Source of the DNA: Bedellia somnulentella
Lineage: Eukaryota; Arthropoda; Insecta; Lepidoptera; Bedelliidae
Assembly: GCA_963576735.1 (NCBI GenBank)
Contig: OY755197.1
Span: forward strand, 8,878,501 to 8,942,500
DNA length: 64,000 nucleotides
Reading direction: 5' to 3'
Shown: one piece after another, positions 1 to 10,300 of the stretch
Numbering within the stretch: the first letter of the stretch is position 1
Layout of the letters: the number at the start of each line of letters is the position of its first letter
The notes under the pieces: model-generated
Database searches by the model: none
What the model was told of the DNA's origin: nothing
What the model saw: the letters and a program-made list of their open reading frames with translations, nothing else
Made by a program: the position numbers and the translations under genes

Positions 1-128
1 TCTTTGGAAGAACATTTTGAAACTAGTCTTCAAAAATGTCTTGCGGAGCTGTCCTATAATAACAGTACTATCCATACACATTTTGGTATTGTTTCGGTTT
101 ATAGTTTTCCTTTATTTTTTATTAGTTT

Positions 129-378
129 GCCGTGTAGTGCTGGCTTAGAATGTCACTACCCCTTTCTACCCACGGGTGTACGTAAGAGGTGACTTAGTGT
201 ATGAAGGCTTTTTAATGTATTTTTGGGCGATGCCGTAGGAGACCCATCACCAACGATACTTTATTTCTACCGTCTTGTCCCTTATCAACTTCCGAATGTG
301 GCTGAAAAGTTTTTAGCTCTAAAGCTCTGGCTACACTTTTTGGGATTTATGGCCGTGAGTATATATAAATGTATGTAG
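129..378 (+). repeat. SINE-A copy, full length
   Basis: GCCGTGTAGTGCTGGCTTAG ... GGCCGTGAGTATATATAAAT. This family runs GCCGTGTAGTGCCGGCTTAG, GTAAGAGGCGACTAAGGGTA, GGGCGATGCGGTTGGAGACC, CCAAAAGTGGCTGAGGAAT, CTCTGGCTACCCC, GCCGTGAGTATATG, (TATG)n. No convincing pol III box A/B pair was found. Confidence 0.85.
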
Positions 379-501
379 TTTGCCATTTTCATTTTAAATG
401 GGCCTCTTTAGCTGAGAAATCCTTAGGTGCTTACGTATTTAAATATATTATGTAAATTGCTGATAACTTTATTGTACAACTACTGATAAGATCTTCATAT
501 C

Positions 502-735
502 ATACATACATATACTCACGGCTATAGATCCCTAGAAGGGATAGCCAGAGCTAAGGAATTAGAAATTCCTCAGCCACTTTTGGAAAGTTGAGTGGGGAAA
601 AGATGGTTAAATAAAGGTTTTTGGTGATGGGTCTCCAACCGCATCGCCCAATGTTCCCTTAAAAGCTCAGTCGCCTCTTACGTACACCCACCGGAAGAAA
701 TGGGGTAGCGCTATTCTAAGCCGGCACTTCGCAGC
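502..735 (-). repeat. SINE-A copy
   Basis: ACATACATATACTCACGGCT to GGCACTTCGCAGC; CCGGTGGGTGTACG subfamily. Confidence 0.85.
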
Positions 736-977
736 CCAGCAATCTTTATATCATTTTGATCAAATCTGTTTTCAATCTAAGTTATGCTTTTACAATGCCA
801 TGATAAGATAACGGTGTGGGGAAACTCTTGGGGAAATTCAAGAGGCAAAAACATAAACCTGAATATCATAGTGACTACCTGTGTGGTGTCGGCTTGTAAT
901 AGCATTAATCAATTTCTTCCCGCGTATGATTCGGGGCATTTCATGTGATCTTTGGGCGATGTGGCTGAAGGTTGAGT

Positions 978-1180
978 GATTAGAGGACGACCACGGAGGA
1001 CACACCTGGACCAAATAGAGTGTGTGCTCAAAAGGGCTGGCGTCCGAAGTATGAAGAATAAAAGAGCATGTATGAGAAGAATGATGAATGTAACAGAAGC
1101 AAAAGTGTCGTACAAAGTGGCGATCGATAGTCTCTGCCTACCCCAATGGGAACAATGGGCGTGAGTATAAGTAAGTAAGT
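978..1180 (+). mobile_element. RTE-like LINE 3' fragment
   Basis: Same C-terminal coding sequence as the copy at 55871-56240 ([30 protein letters not shown]), ending CCCCAATGGGAAC ... GGCGTGAGTATAAGTAAGTAAG. Degraded, frame broken at the end. Confidence 0.8.
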
Positions 1181-1303
1181 GGCTGAAGGTCCGTAAAAAA
1201 CGTCCTTATTTTTGATCCTCTCAACTTCCAAAAGTGGCTGACGAATTTTTAATTCAGAAACTTTGGCTACTCCCTTTTTGGATTTATAATCGTGTTTATG
1301 GGT
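1181..1303 (+). repeat. SINE-A 3' half, diverged
   Basis: CCAAAAGTGGCTGACGAATT and TTTGGATTTATAATCGTGTT; abuts a minus-strand copy. Confidence 0.65.
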
Positions 1304-1307
1304 AAAA

Positions 1308-1592
1308 TACATACATACATGCATACCTATACTCACGGCTATAAATTACTTAACGGGGTAGCCAAAGCTTTGGAATGAGGAATTCCTCAGCCACTTTTGG
1401 AAGTTGATTGGGGGAAAGATGGTAATAATAAATGTTTTTGGTGACGGCTCTCCAACCACATCGCCCAAAAATCACTTAAAAAGCCCCTATACCCTTAGTC
1501 GCCTCTTACGATCACCCACGGGTAGAAATGGGGTAGTGTTATTCTAAGCCGACACTACACGGCAATGCTATTCTAAGCCGACACTACACGGC
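1308..1592 (-). repeat. SINE-A copy with duplicated 5' end
   Basis: ACATACATACATGCATACCT to CACTACACGGC; the last 28 bp (ATTCTAAGCCGACACTACAC, GGC) occur twice in tandem at ~1540-1592. Confidence 0.85.
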
Positions 1593-1747
1593 AAAATCTA
1601 TCGGTAAATATCATAGTCTATTATCTATTATTATCTATCATAGGAATTTTATTTAGCCACGGATAAGTAAAAAGCTTCAATGTTAATGTATGTCATACGA
1701 ACTAAAAATAAGTTATTATTAAATAAGGTGAGTAAAGTAAAAGTAAT

Positions 1748-1852
1748 ATTGAATGTAACGGAAGCAAGACAGATCAATATCGTGCAAAGTGACGATCGAT
1801 AGTCTCTGCCTGCCCCAATGGAATAATGAGCGTGAGTACATGTAATGTAGCG
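1748..1852 (+). mobile_element. RTE-like LINE 3' fragment (short)
   Basis: Matches the last ~90 bp of the LINE (GAATGTAACGGAAGCAAGAC, then GACGATCGATAGTCTCTGCC) and ends with GCGTGAGTACATGTAATGTA. A SINE-B head follows directly. Confidence 0.75.
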
Positions 1853-2235
1853 ACATGATAGTCCAGTGGGTAGAACACCCGCCCGAAAACAGAAGGGCGT
1901 GAGTTCCAATCCTGGGACGGGCCTACACCAATTTGTCTTTCCTAAAGTCATATGTGTGGTTAATTTATCATGGTTGCTAACGGTGAGGGAAAACATCGTG
2001 AGGAAACCCACATGGCTGAGTTATACTTAGTCATGTGACAGTGTATTCGTACAAAACGGCGATAGGCCTGCCCCCTATCACGTGAGTACACTGTCTAAGC
2101 AAAACGTGGGTACCTTCTCTGGAAACTAGATGGCGCTTGCCATGTGAGTTCAGGAGTATTGGTACCTCTGCCAACCCCTTCGGGGATAAACGGCGTGAAT
2201 GTTTATGTTATGTTATGTTATATGTAAGTAAGTAA
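1853..2235 (+). repeat. SINE-B (tRNA-headed), full length
   Basis: Head GATAGTCCAGTGGGTAGAAC with box A, and GAGTTCCAATCCTGGG near box B (mutated). Body CCTACACCAATTTGTCTTTC and ATAGGCCTGCCCCCTATCAC. 3' end CTCTGCCAACCCCTTCGGGG, GGCGTGAATGTTTATG and (TATGT)n. Confidence 0.85.
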
Positions 2236-2423
2236 GATGAGTAAGCTTCATAATCCACAAGAGAATTTTTATTTTCGATCTTATTCTGTGACAAGTTAGA
2301 CACAATTCCCATTGTTAAAATGATTGACCTAGAACCAATGGTTTTTCTATTGCGCGGAAATAAAAACATCTTCCGTTAATGTATTTTTTGCTGTAGTCTA
2401 ATACAAAATTACAAAAGGCTCTT

Positions 2424-2468
2424 GCGACACCCATGGCTTAGTGCTATTCTATGCTGACACTACACAGC
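2424..2468 (-). repeat. SINE-A 5' scrap
   Basis: CGACACCCATGGCTTAGTGC, TATTCTATGCTGACACTACA. Confidence 0.55.
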
Positions 2469-2514
2469 TATTTCAATGATTAATAAATTATATTAAATTA
2501 TAATTAATTATTTG

Positions 2515-2756
2515 CCATGTAGTGCCGACTCAAAATGTCACTACCCCTTTCTACCCACGGTTGTCTTATGAGGCGACTGAGGGTATCGGTTTTTTTTAAG
2601 TGGTTTTTGGGCGTAGCGGTTGGAGACCCATCACCAACGATACTCTTTATCTACTATCTTGTCCCCTATCAACTTCCAAATGTGGCTGAGGAGTTTTTAG
2701 CTCTGAAGCTCGGGCTACCCCTACCCCGGGATATGGCCGTGAGTAGATGTATGTAC
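2515..2756 (+). repeat. SINE-A copy
   Basis: GCCATGTAGTGCCGACTCAA to GGCCGTGAGTAGATGTATG. Confidence 0.85.
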
Positions 2757-2783
2757 ACGAAATGTTCAAATACAACCGAACCT

Positions 2784-3032
2784 GCTGTGTAGTGTCGGCT
2801 TAGAATAGCACTACCCCATTTCTTTCGGTGGGTGTACGTAAAAGGCGACTAACGGTATTGGGGCTTTTAAGGGATTTTTGGGCGATGCGGTTGGAGACCC
2901 ATCACCAAGAACTTTTATTTCACCATCTATTCCCCACGCACCTTCCAAAAGTGGCTGAGGAATTTCTAATTCCTTAGCTCTGGCTACCCCTTTCTTGGGA
3001 TTTATAGCCGTGAGTATATGTATGTATGTATG
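2784..3032 (+). repeat. SINE-A copy with 12-bp target duplication
   Basis: Flanked by TACAACCGAACC at 2771-2782 and 3033-3044, direct proof of retroposition. Subfamily with CCGGTGGGTGTACG-type 5' region. Confidence 0.92.
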
Positions 3033-3369
3033 TACAACCGAACCATACACTAAATACACTTTCGAAGTGATTGCCTTGACACTGATACCGACAAATAATA
3101 AAAAAAAACAGTTTTTTAAATAAATCTGTACGATAAATATACCGAAAATAGAAACATTAATCAGTAAGATATCGAATGATAAGTCACTTCATACGTACAG
3201 ATTACAGTTTATCTGTTTTGGTATTTCAAATCTTTATTTCGATGCGTATAATCTTCGTATAAATAATAAAATATCAATATAATTATTTGATTTTCAGTGA
3301 TATGAAATGTAGTTGTTTACGTCAACAGCATATAGATAGTACAGATAAATAAAGATCCATATAATCACT

Positions 3370-3514
3370 ATAATTAAAACAACTTTTTGATTTTCGGATA
3401 TTTTAATCGCGTGCAATTACATTATTTTTAAAGCCCGACGTTTCGAAAACTTTTCAGTTAAAATAAAATTGTTGCGATTAAAATATCCGAAAATCAAAAA
3501 GTTGTTTTAATTAT
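3370..3514. repeat. 41-bp perfect inverted repeat (foldback/MITE-like)
   Basis: Arms 3370-3410 and 3474-3514 (from ATAATTAAAACAACTTTTTG to GATATTTTAATCGC) are exact reverse complements around a ~63-bp spacer containing CCCGACGTTTCGAAAACTTT. Confidence 0.8.
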
Positions 3515-3539
3515 AATGTGCAATCGTGAAAATCTTAGA

Positions 3540-4200
3540 AAATACTATCCATATAATCACACCGTTAGTTCCCATTTGGGTAGGCAGAGACTATCGATCG
3601 CTACTTTGTGCGATACTGAGAAACCTCTCTAGCTTCGTTTACATCCATCATTTTTTTCATACATGCTCTTATCTTCTTCATACTTCGAACGCCTGCCTTT
3701 CTTACTAATATTAGATTTATGTTTCTAGGGTGTTGCCTGAAAACCAGCGTACGATATGGTTCCATGTCGTACATTATGCTGAGGCAGGACCTTTTTCGTA
3801 GCATGAGAATCTAGCTTGTATCACTTTATTTTGTTGTATTTTTTATTGTTCACCAAATAAATGATATTTCTTCTTTTTGAGCACGTTCTCTATTTGGTCC
3901 TAATGTGTTTGCCGTGTAGTGCCGGCTTAGAATGTCGCTACCCCTTTCTACCCACGGGTGTCGTAAGAGGCGACTAAGGGTATCGGGGCTTTTTATTGGA
4001 TTTTTGGGCGATGTGGTTGGAGACCCATCACCAAAAACCTTTATTTTGCCGCCTTTTCCCCACTCAACTTCCAAAAGTGGCTGAGGAATTTATAATTCCT
4101 TGGCTCTGGCTACCGCTTCTAGGGAATTATAGCCGTGAGTATATGTATGTATGTGTTCTCCGTGGTCTTCTACCAACATTACCTTCCGTATAAGTTATTA
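3540..4200 (-). mobile_element. RTE-like LINE 3' fragment interrupted by two insertions
   Basis: LINE pieces at 3555-3697, 3876-3907 and 4153-4195 are collinear with the intact copy at 55871-56240. They are separated by a ~175-bp unclassified insert (3698-3875, containing CAGCGTACGATATGGTTCC and ending near CCAAATAAATGATATTTCTTC) and by a SINE-A copy (3911-4150) with a 7-bp duplication, ATGTGTT. Confidence 0.8.
3911..4150 (+). repeat. SINE-A inserted in LINE fragment
   Basis: Flanked by ATGTGTT (3903-3909, 4151-4157); LINE homology resumes on either side. Confidence 0.88.
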
Positions 4201-4235
4201 AGAGGATGTTTGTCAAAGACTATGTATTGTTGCAG

Positions 4236-4348
4236 ATGGCAAAGAACATCTGGACGGCACGTTTGGGATGTCGTCAGTGAACTCGACCGACCCGCCCGCG
4301 CCCCCCGACAAGACTGACGTCGACGCGGAGAAACAACCACTGTCTGGG
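4236..4348 (+). CDS. SLC41 exon 1 of window (N-terminal cytosolic tail)
   Basis: Acidic, proline-rich N-terminal tail with no membrane segment. ATG at 4268 starts [17 protein letters not shown]; the exon ends LSG in phase 0 before GTACGT. The same frame is open upstream to the AG at 4234-4235 (residues [11 protein letters not shown] before the ATG), so this could be an internal exon with the true start further upstream. The start choice is therefore uncertain. The donor and downstream continuation are well supported. Confidence 0.75.
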
Positions 4349-7300
4349 GTACGTAAATATATATCTGTACTTATATATTAATAGTAGTAGAGTAAAATAA
4401 ATCAAATTAAACTTTATAGGTACATTAGATGTTACATTATTTATTTCTGTACATGCTATATCCCACCATCTGTGGCATGCTAAATAATAATAAACACATT
4501 GATTTGAATTTAAAATCATTATGTGACCAAGATACGAGACACACAGAGATACACAGATTTTAATATTTTAGCCGTGTAGTGGCTTTGAATAACACTACCC
4601 CATTTCTACCCGTGGGTGATCGTAAGAGGCGACTAAGGGTATAGGGGCTTATTAAGTGATTTTTGGGTGATGTGGTTGGAGACCCGTCACCAAAAACATT
4701 TATTATTACCATCTTTTCCCCAATCAACTTCCAAAAGTGGCTGAGGAATTTTTCATTCCAAAGCTCTGGCTACCCCGTTAAGGGATTTATAACCGTGAGT
4801 ATATGTATGTATGTAATATTTTAATATTAGGCACAAAATCAGCAATACTAAGTAAGCCATAAGGTAAGTAGCCTAAGGTACTCTTTGATACATCAGCTAT
4901 CTACCAGTGAAAAACCCATCAAAAATAGCCCAGCACTTTTAGAGATTACTAAGAACAAACTTAGATTTGCCGTTTAGTGCCGGCTTAGAATGTCGCTACC
5001 CCTTTCTACCCACGGGTGTCGTAAGAGGCAACTAAGGGTATTGGGGCTTTTTATTGGATTTTAGGGCGATGCGGTTGGAGACCCATCACCAAAAACCTTT
5101 ATTTTTACCATCTTTTCCCCACTCAACTTCCAAAAGTGGCTGAGGAATTTATAATTCCTTAGCCCTGGTTACCCCTTCTAGGGAAATATAGCCGTGAGTA
5201 TATGTATGTATGTATGTTAGAACAAACAGGTAATAAAGTATACATCCATTTGCATACAGGGTAAACCAGAGCTTTACAATTAAAAAAATATCAATACAAC
5301 CTATCTTCAGTTAGAAATTATACAGCCACTTTTGGAACTTCAGTGGGGAAAGTATTGCAAAACAAGGGTTGCTGGTGATGGGACTGAAACCGCATCATCC
5401 AACCACTTGAAAATCTTGCGCAGTCGCGTCAAGAAATATGTTAGTGCTATTCTAAGCTACATACATACATACATATACTCACGGCTATAAATCCCTTAAC
5501 AGGGTAGCCAGAGCTTTGGAATGAGAAATTCCTTAGCCACTTTTGGAAGTTGATTGGGGAAAAGATGGTAATAATAAATGTTTTTGGTGACGGGTCTCCA
5601 ACCGCATCGCCCAAAAACCACTTAAATAGCCCCTATACCCTTAGTCGCCTCTTACGATCACCCACGGGTAGAAAGGGGTAGTGTTATTCTAAGCCGACAC
5701 TACACGGTAATAATATAAATTCATTATAAATGTCACATAACTCTTGAACTTGTCTCCATTTCATTGTTATACTTATCAGACCTTCATTGGCACTCGACAA
5801 ATGTATTTGCGCGCATCTTATCAATGTCAAAACACTCCACAGTAAAATGGTAGCATGATGAACTAACCCTGAATTTGAGATTAGAAATTATTAAACCGTC
5901 GCAGAAATTAAACATATATTCATATACTCAAGGTTAATCCCAAAAAGGGGTAGCCAGAGCTTCAGTAGAAGAAAATAATTAGACTGGTATTAGTTGAGTG
6001 AAGGAATGATGGTAATGGTAAGATAAAGAATAGTAGATGATGTGTGCCACACCATCCGAAATTCACATAAAATTACCTAAATCCCTAACTCCTGAGATTA
6101 AATGGGTTGTAAATTCATATAAATAAATAAATAAGTAATTTAAGCGAACACTTAACAGCTAAAACATCTTATATTAAGGACACAGATAACTACATTACGA
6201 GCTATAAACCATATACGAACAAGTATACTTTAAAGCTGTGTAGTGTCGGCTATGAATAGCACTATCCCATTTCTTCCGGTGGGTAAGAGGCGACTAACGT
6301 TATTGGGGCTTTTAAGGGATTTTATAGCGACGTGGTTGGAGACCCATCACCAACAACCTTTATTTTTACCATCTTTTCCCCACTATCATTTCCAAAAGTG
6401 GCTGAGGAATTTCTAATTCCTTAGCTCTGGCTACCCCTTCTAGGGATTTACAGCCGTGAGTATATGTATGTATGTATGTATACTTTAAAATAAGGCTGAG
6501 GAGTTTATAGTTCTAAAGCTCTGGCTCCCCCTTTATGGGATTTATGAACGTGAGTATACGTATGTATGTATGTATGCTATAAAAATGTAGGTACCTACTT
6601 TTCGTGTGTTTTGGTATTCTTACCTTATTTGACACTGACAAAAAATATTAGGCCACTGCGATATTGAAAGCCACGAAAAAGATTCATTGATTTCAATTGA
6701 ATTTCTCGTATGCTTGTTAATTAATTTCATTGCTAAGTATTTTAACACTTGAATCGTATTGAAATATGTGAAATTAACCCAGTAATTATTGATTATAAGC
6801 TGTGTCATGTTAAAATAATAATTGAAATGGAAAAATGGCGTTTGTTAGTTTCTACTGGAGCCTAAAACAACTGAGGCGACGAAGATTACCACCAAGTATA
6901 GTTGAAACAGTATATTATTCATGTTCCTTTTATATTTGATTCTTTTACAATTAGCAAAAAACAAATCCGGTAGTTAATTTGTTAGAAAACTAGGTAACAG
7001 GTTGCCATATTATCTTTTATAAATAACACCCAAGACTAAGAAACAATCATTAATTCTCATCACATAAATGTTCTTGCATAAATGTAATTGCCGTGTAGTG
7101 CCGGCTTAGAATGTCGCTACCCCTTTCTACCCACGGGTGTCGTAAGAGGCGACTAAGGGTATTGGGGCTTTTTATTGGATTTTTGGGCGGTTCGGTTGGA
7201 GACCCATCACCAAAAACCTTTATTTTTACCATCTTTTCCCCACTCAACTTCCAAAAGTGGCTGGGAAATTTATAATTCCTTAGCTCTGGCTACCCCTTCT

Positions 7301-10300
7301 AGGGAAATATAGCCGTGAGTATATGTATATATATGTAAATCCGGTAGTTAATTTGTCAGAAAACTAGGTAGAAGGTTACCGTATTATCTTTTATAAATAA
7401 CACCCAAGACTAAGAAACAATCATTAATTCTCATCACATAAATGTTCCTCTCAGCGAGGATTGAACCCGCAACCTCCGGACCGAGAAGCTATAGTCACCT
7501 ATCCACTAGGCCACGGCTGTTGTCAATAACAAAAAAATATAAACATAACATAAACATAAACGTTCACGCCGAATATCCCCGAAGGGGTTGGCAGAGGTAC
7601 TAATACTTCTGAACATCACGTGACTTTGTCACCTGGTGTTCAGAGTACCCACGTTTTGCATGGACAGTGTACTCACGTGATAGGGGGCAGGCCTATAAAA
7701 AAATATAAATAAAAAACTAGTGTTGGTTTCTATTGTATTTAATTCTTTCACAATAATCAAAAAACCCACCACAAGCGAAAACGGGTAATTAATATTTAAA
7801 AGAAGGTCGTGGGTAAAGGTCCCCATTATTATCTTCTAGCATAAACTCTACTCTCTGTGCCTCGGAGCATACCAGCTTCCACCAAATCGTTGGTCCACGT
7901 TGTGGTATCCTATTCACCCACACTGCATCGTCCGGTACGTCGCCGCCACTCCAGCCATTATTATTGATACAAAATCGAGCAGTTTCTCACTTCTTACGTG
8001 AAATACCCAATATCGAAAGCCTTGAGCTATAGCTACGAAATCAACGACTCCTCGGCTACTTTTGGTAGTTAAGAGACATACATACATATACTCACGGCTA
8101 TAAATCCCTAGTAGGGGTAGCCAGAGCTAAGGAATTAAAAATTCCTCAGCCACTTTTGGAAAATTTAGTAGGGAAAAAATGGTAAAGTTAAGGTTGTTGG
8201 TGATGGGTTTCCAACCGCATCGCCCAAAAATCCCTTAAAAGCCCCTATACCGTTAATCGCCTCTTACGTACTCCCATCGGTAGTAACGGGGTTGTGCTAT
8301 TCTAAGCCGACACTACACGGAGTTAAGAGAGAATCTGTTATACTAAAAATCATTGTGGTTTGGTACCTAACCGCATCGCGAAACAATTAATTAAATGGTT
8401 AGCCTAGTTTAGATTTTTGTTGAAAACAATTATGTCATTGTCCTTTGTAAGTAAATTGTAAATAGGCTAAATAGAGTTAGTTTATGCCTTTCTTTTAATA
8501 TTTGCGATGACGGAACATATGTTTTGGGTTTCATAATATATTATTGTTTTATGTTTGCATTATATTTTAAAGTTATATATAAAAAAGGCCAACAAATGTC
8601 GTTGTCGACACGAAAGGAAAGATGTGGGATTGTGCTATTCTAAGCCAATAACGGCGGCGTATAAACGTCGAGATATCTCCCTTACAAAACGCTACGTATT
8701 TACTAAGTAATTCTAAATGTTCGTACTTATTAATTTGGTTAACCGTTTTGGAATAAAATAAGCATTATATTTTATGCATTCCCTTATTTGAAATCCTAAT
8801 ATACCTATATTTACCTGCTTATGCTTATGGCATTATACCCCAAAGGATAGCCAGAAATAAAGAGACTAAGACGTGTCAAAATAAAGTTCTCTTTGCTAAT
8901 AGATTTTATTTTCACCCACATCCTCTTCGTTTAAAAGCACAGTTACTAAAAGAGAAGGGGTACTGCTATTCTAAGTAGAAACTACACATTAACGTCGTTG
9001 CAAAATATCATTATGCTCGATAGAGTACTTAACACATGAAAATGTAACAAACAAACACATTAACATTAATAATATTTTCATAGTTAGAATCAGCATTTAA
9101 TACACAGATGTAATCGCAAAAATGACAATCTAGATAAAAGCAGGAAGCACTTTTCTAAATTATCACAATTTTAATGTATTTTTATACAAATCAACACGGA
9201 TCCTAAGTTGTATATAATTGTGAGCGATTTACACTGATTGTGCGGAAATAATTTCACTTCGCGTTTACAATTATACTTCATAGGACAACTACTAGTAGTA
9301 GAACTACTTACTACCCGTACTGAAAATTGCTTAAGTGGGGAAATAATGGTTTTCAAGCGAAGAGAAGAACCGATTGCCGTGTAGTGTCGGCTTAGAATAA
9401 CACTACTCCTTTCTACCCGTGGGTGATCGTAAGAGGCGACTAAGGGTATAGGGGTTTTTCAGTGATTTTTGGGCGATGTGATTGGAGACCCATCACCAAC
9501 AACCTTTATTTCACCATCTTTTCCCCACGCAACTTCCAAAGGTGGCTGAGGAATAAATAAAATAAAAAATAATAAAATAATCATTTATTTCAAAATAAAA
9601 AGATAAATCTTTGTTTTTTGAACGTCAAATTTTAACTTAATACTAAGTTTACTTCGGATTCGGAAGGTGTTTTGTTGAGAGAAGAACCCGTAAGAAACTC
9701 GTCAACACACATCTTTTTTTAACGTCCATTACAATTTTGGTGTTAGCCCGGAAACATCCTGCACAGAGCCCTGATGACACCAAGCCACTTCATCATTAAT
9801 GTAATCATTGACATAGTAATAGGCTTTCGAACTAAGATTTCTTTTAACTGCTGCTTTGAATTTTGTTTCTGTTAAATTTAAAATGTCCTCAGGTATTTTA
9901 TTATACATTTTTACGCATAACCCCATGAAAGATGTATCTATTTTTGACAATCTGTATTTTGGTACTGATATTTTATTGTTGTCTCTCAGGTTTCGAATAT
10001 GTCTGTCACAATTTTTCACAAAAGAGGCCTGATTCTTTCTTACATACATAATATTTTCATAAATATATTGACATGGCAGTGTCATTATATTTATTGTTTT
10101 AAACAATTCCCTCAGGGAATCTCGGGATCTCAAATTGTATATAGCTCTTATTGCTCTCTTTTGGAGAATAAATATGGAACCAACATCAGCTGCTCTGCCC
10201 CAGAGTAAAATACCGTAAGACATTACACTATGAAAATAGCTGTAATAAACTAATCGAGCTGTCTGTACATCTGTCAAATGTCTTATTTTCCTAACGGCAT

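Noticed and set aside
7443..7525. tRNA gene on the minus strand
   Set aside because: Box A and B are recognisable, but it is followed by a repeated SINE-D body found at two other places, and the acceptor stem is poor.
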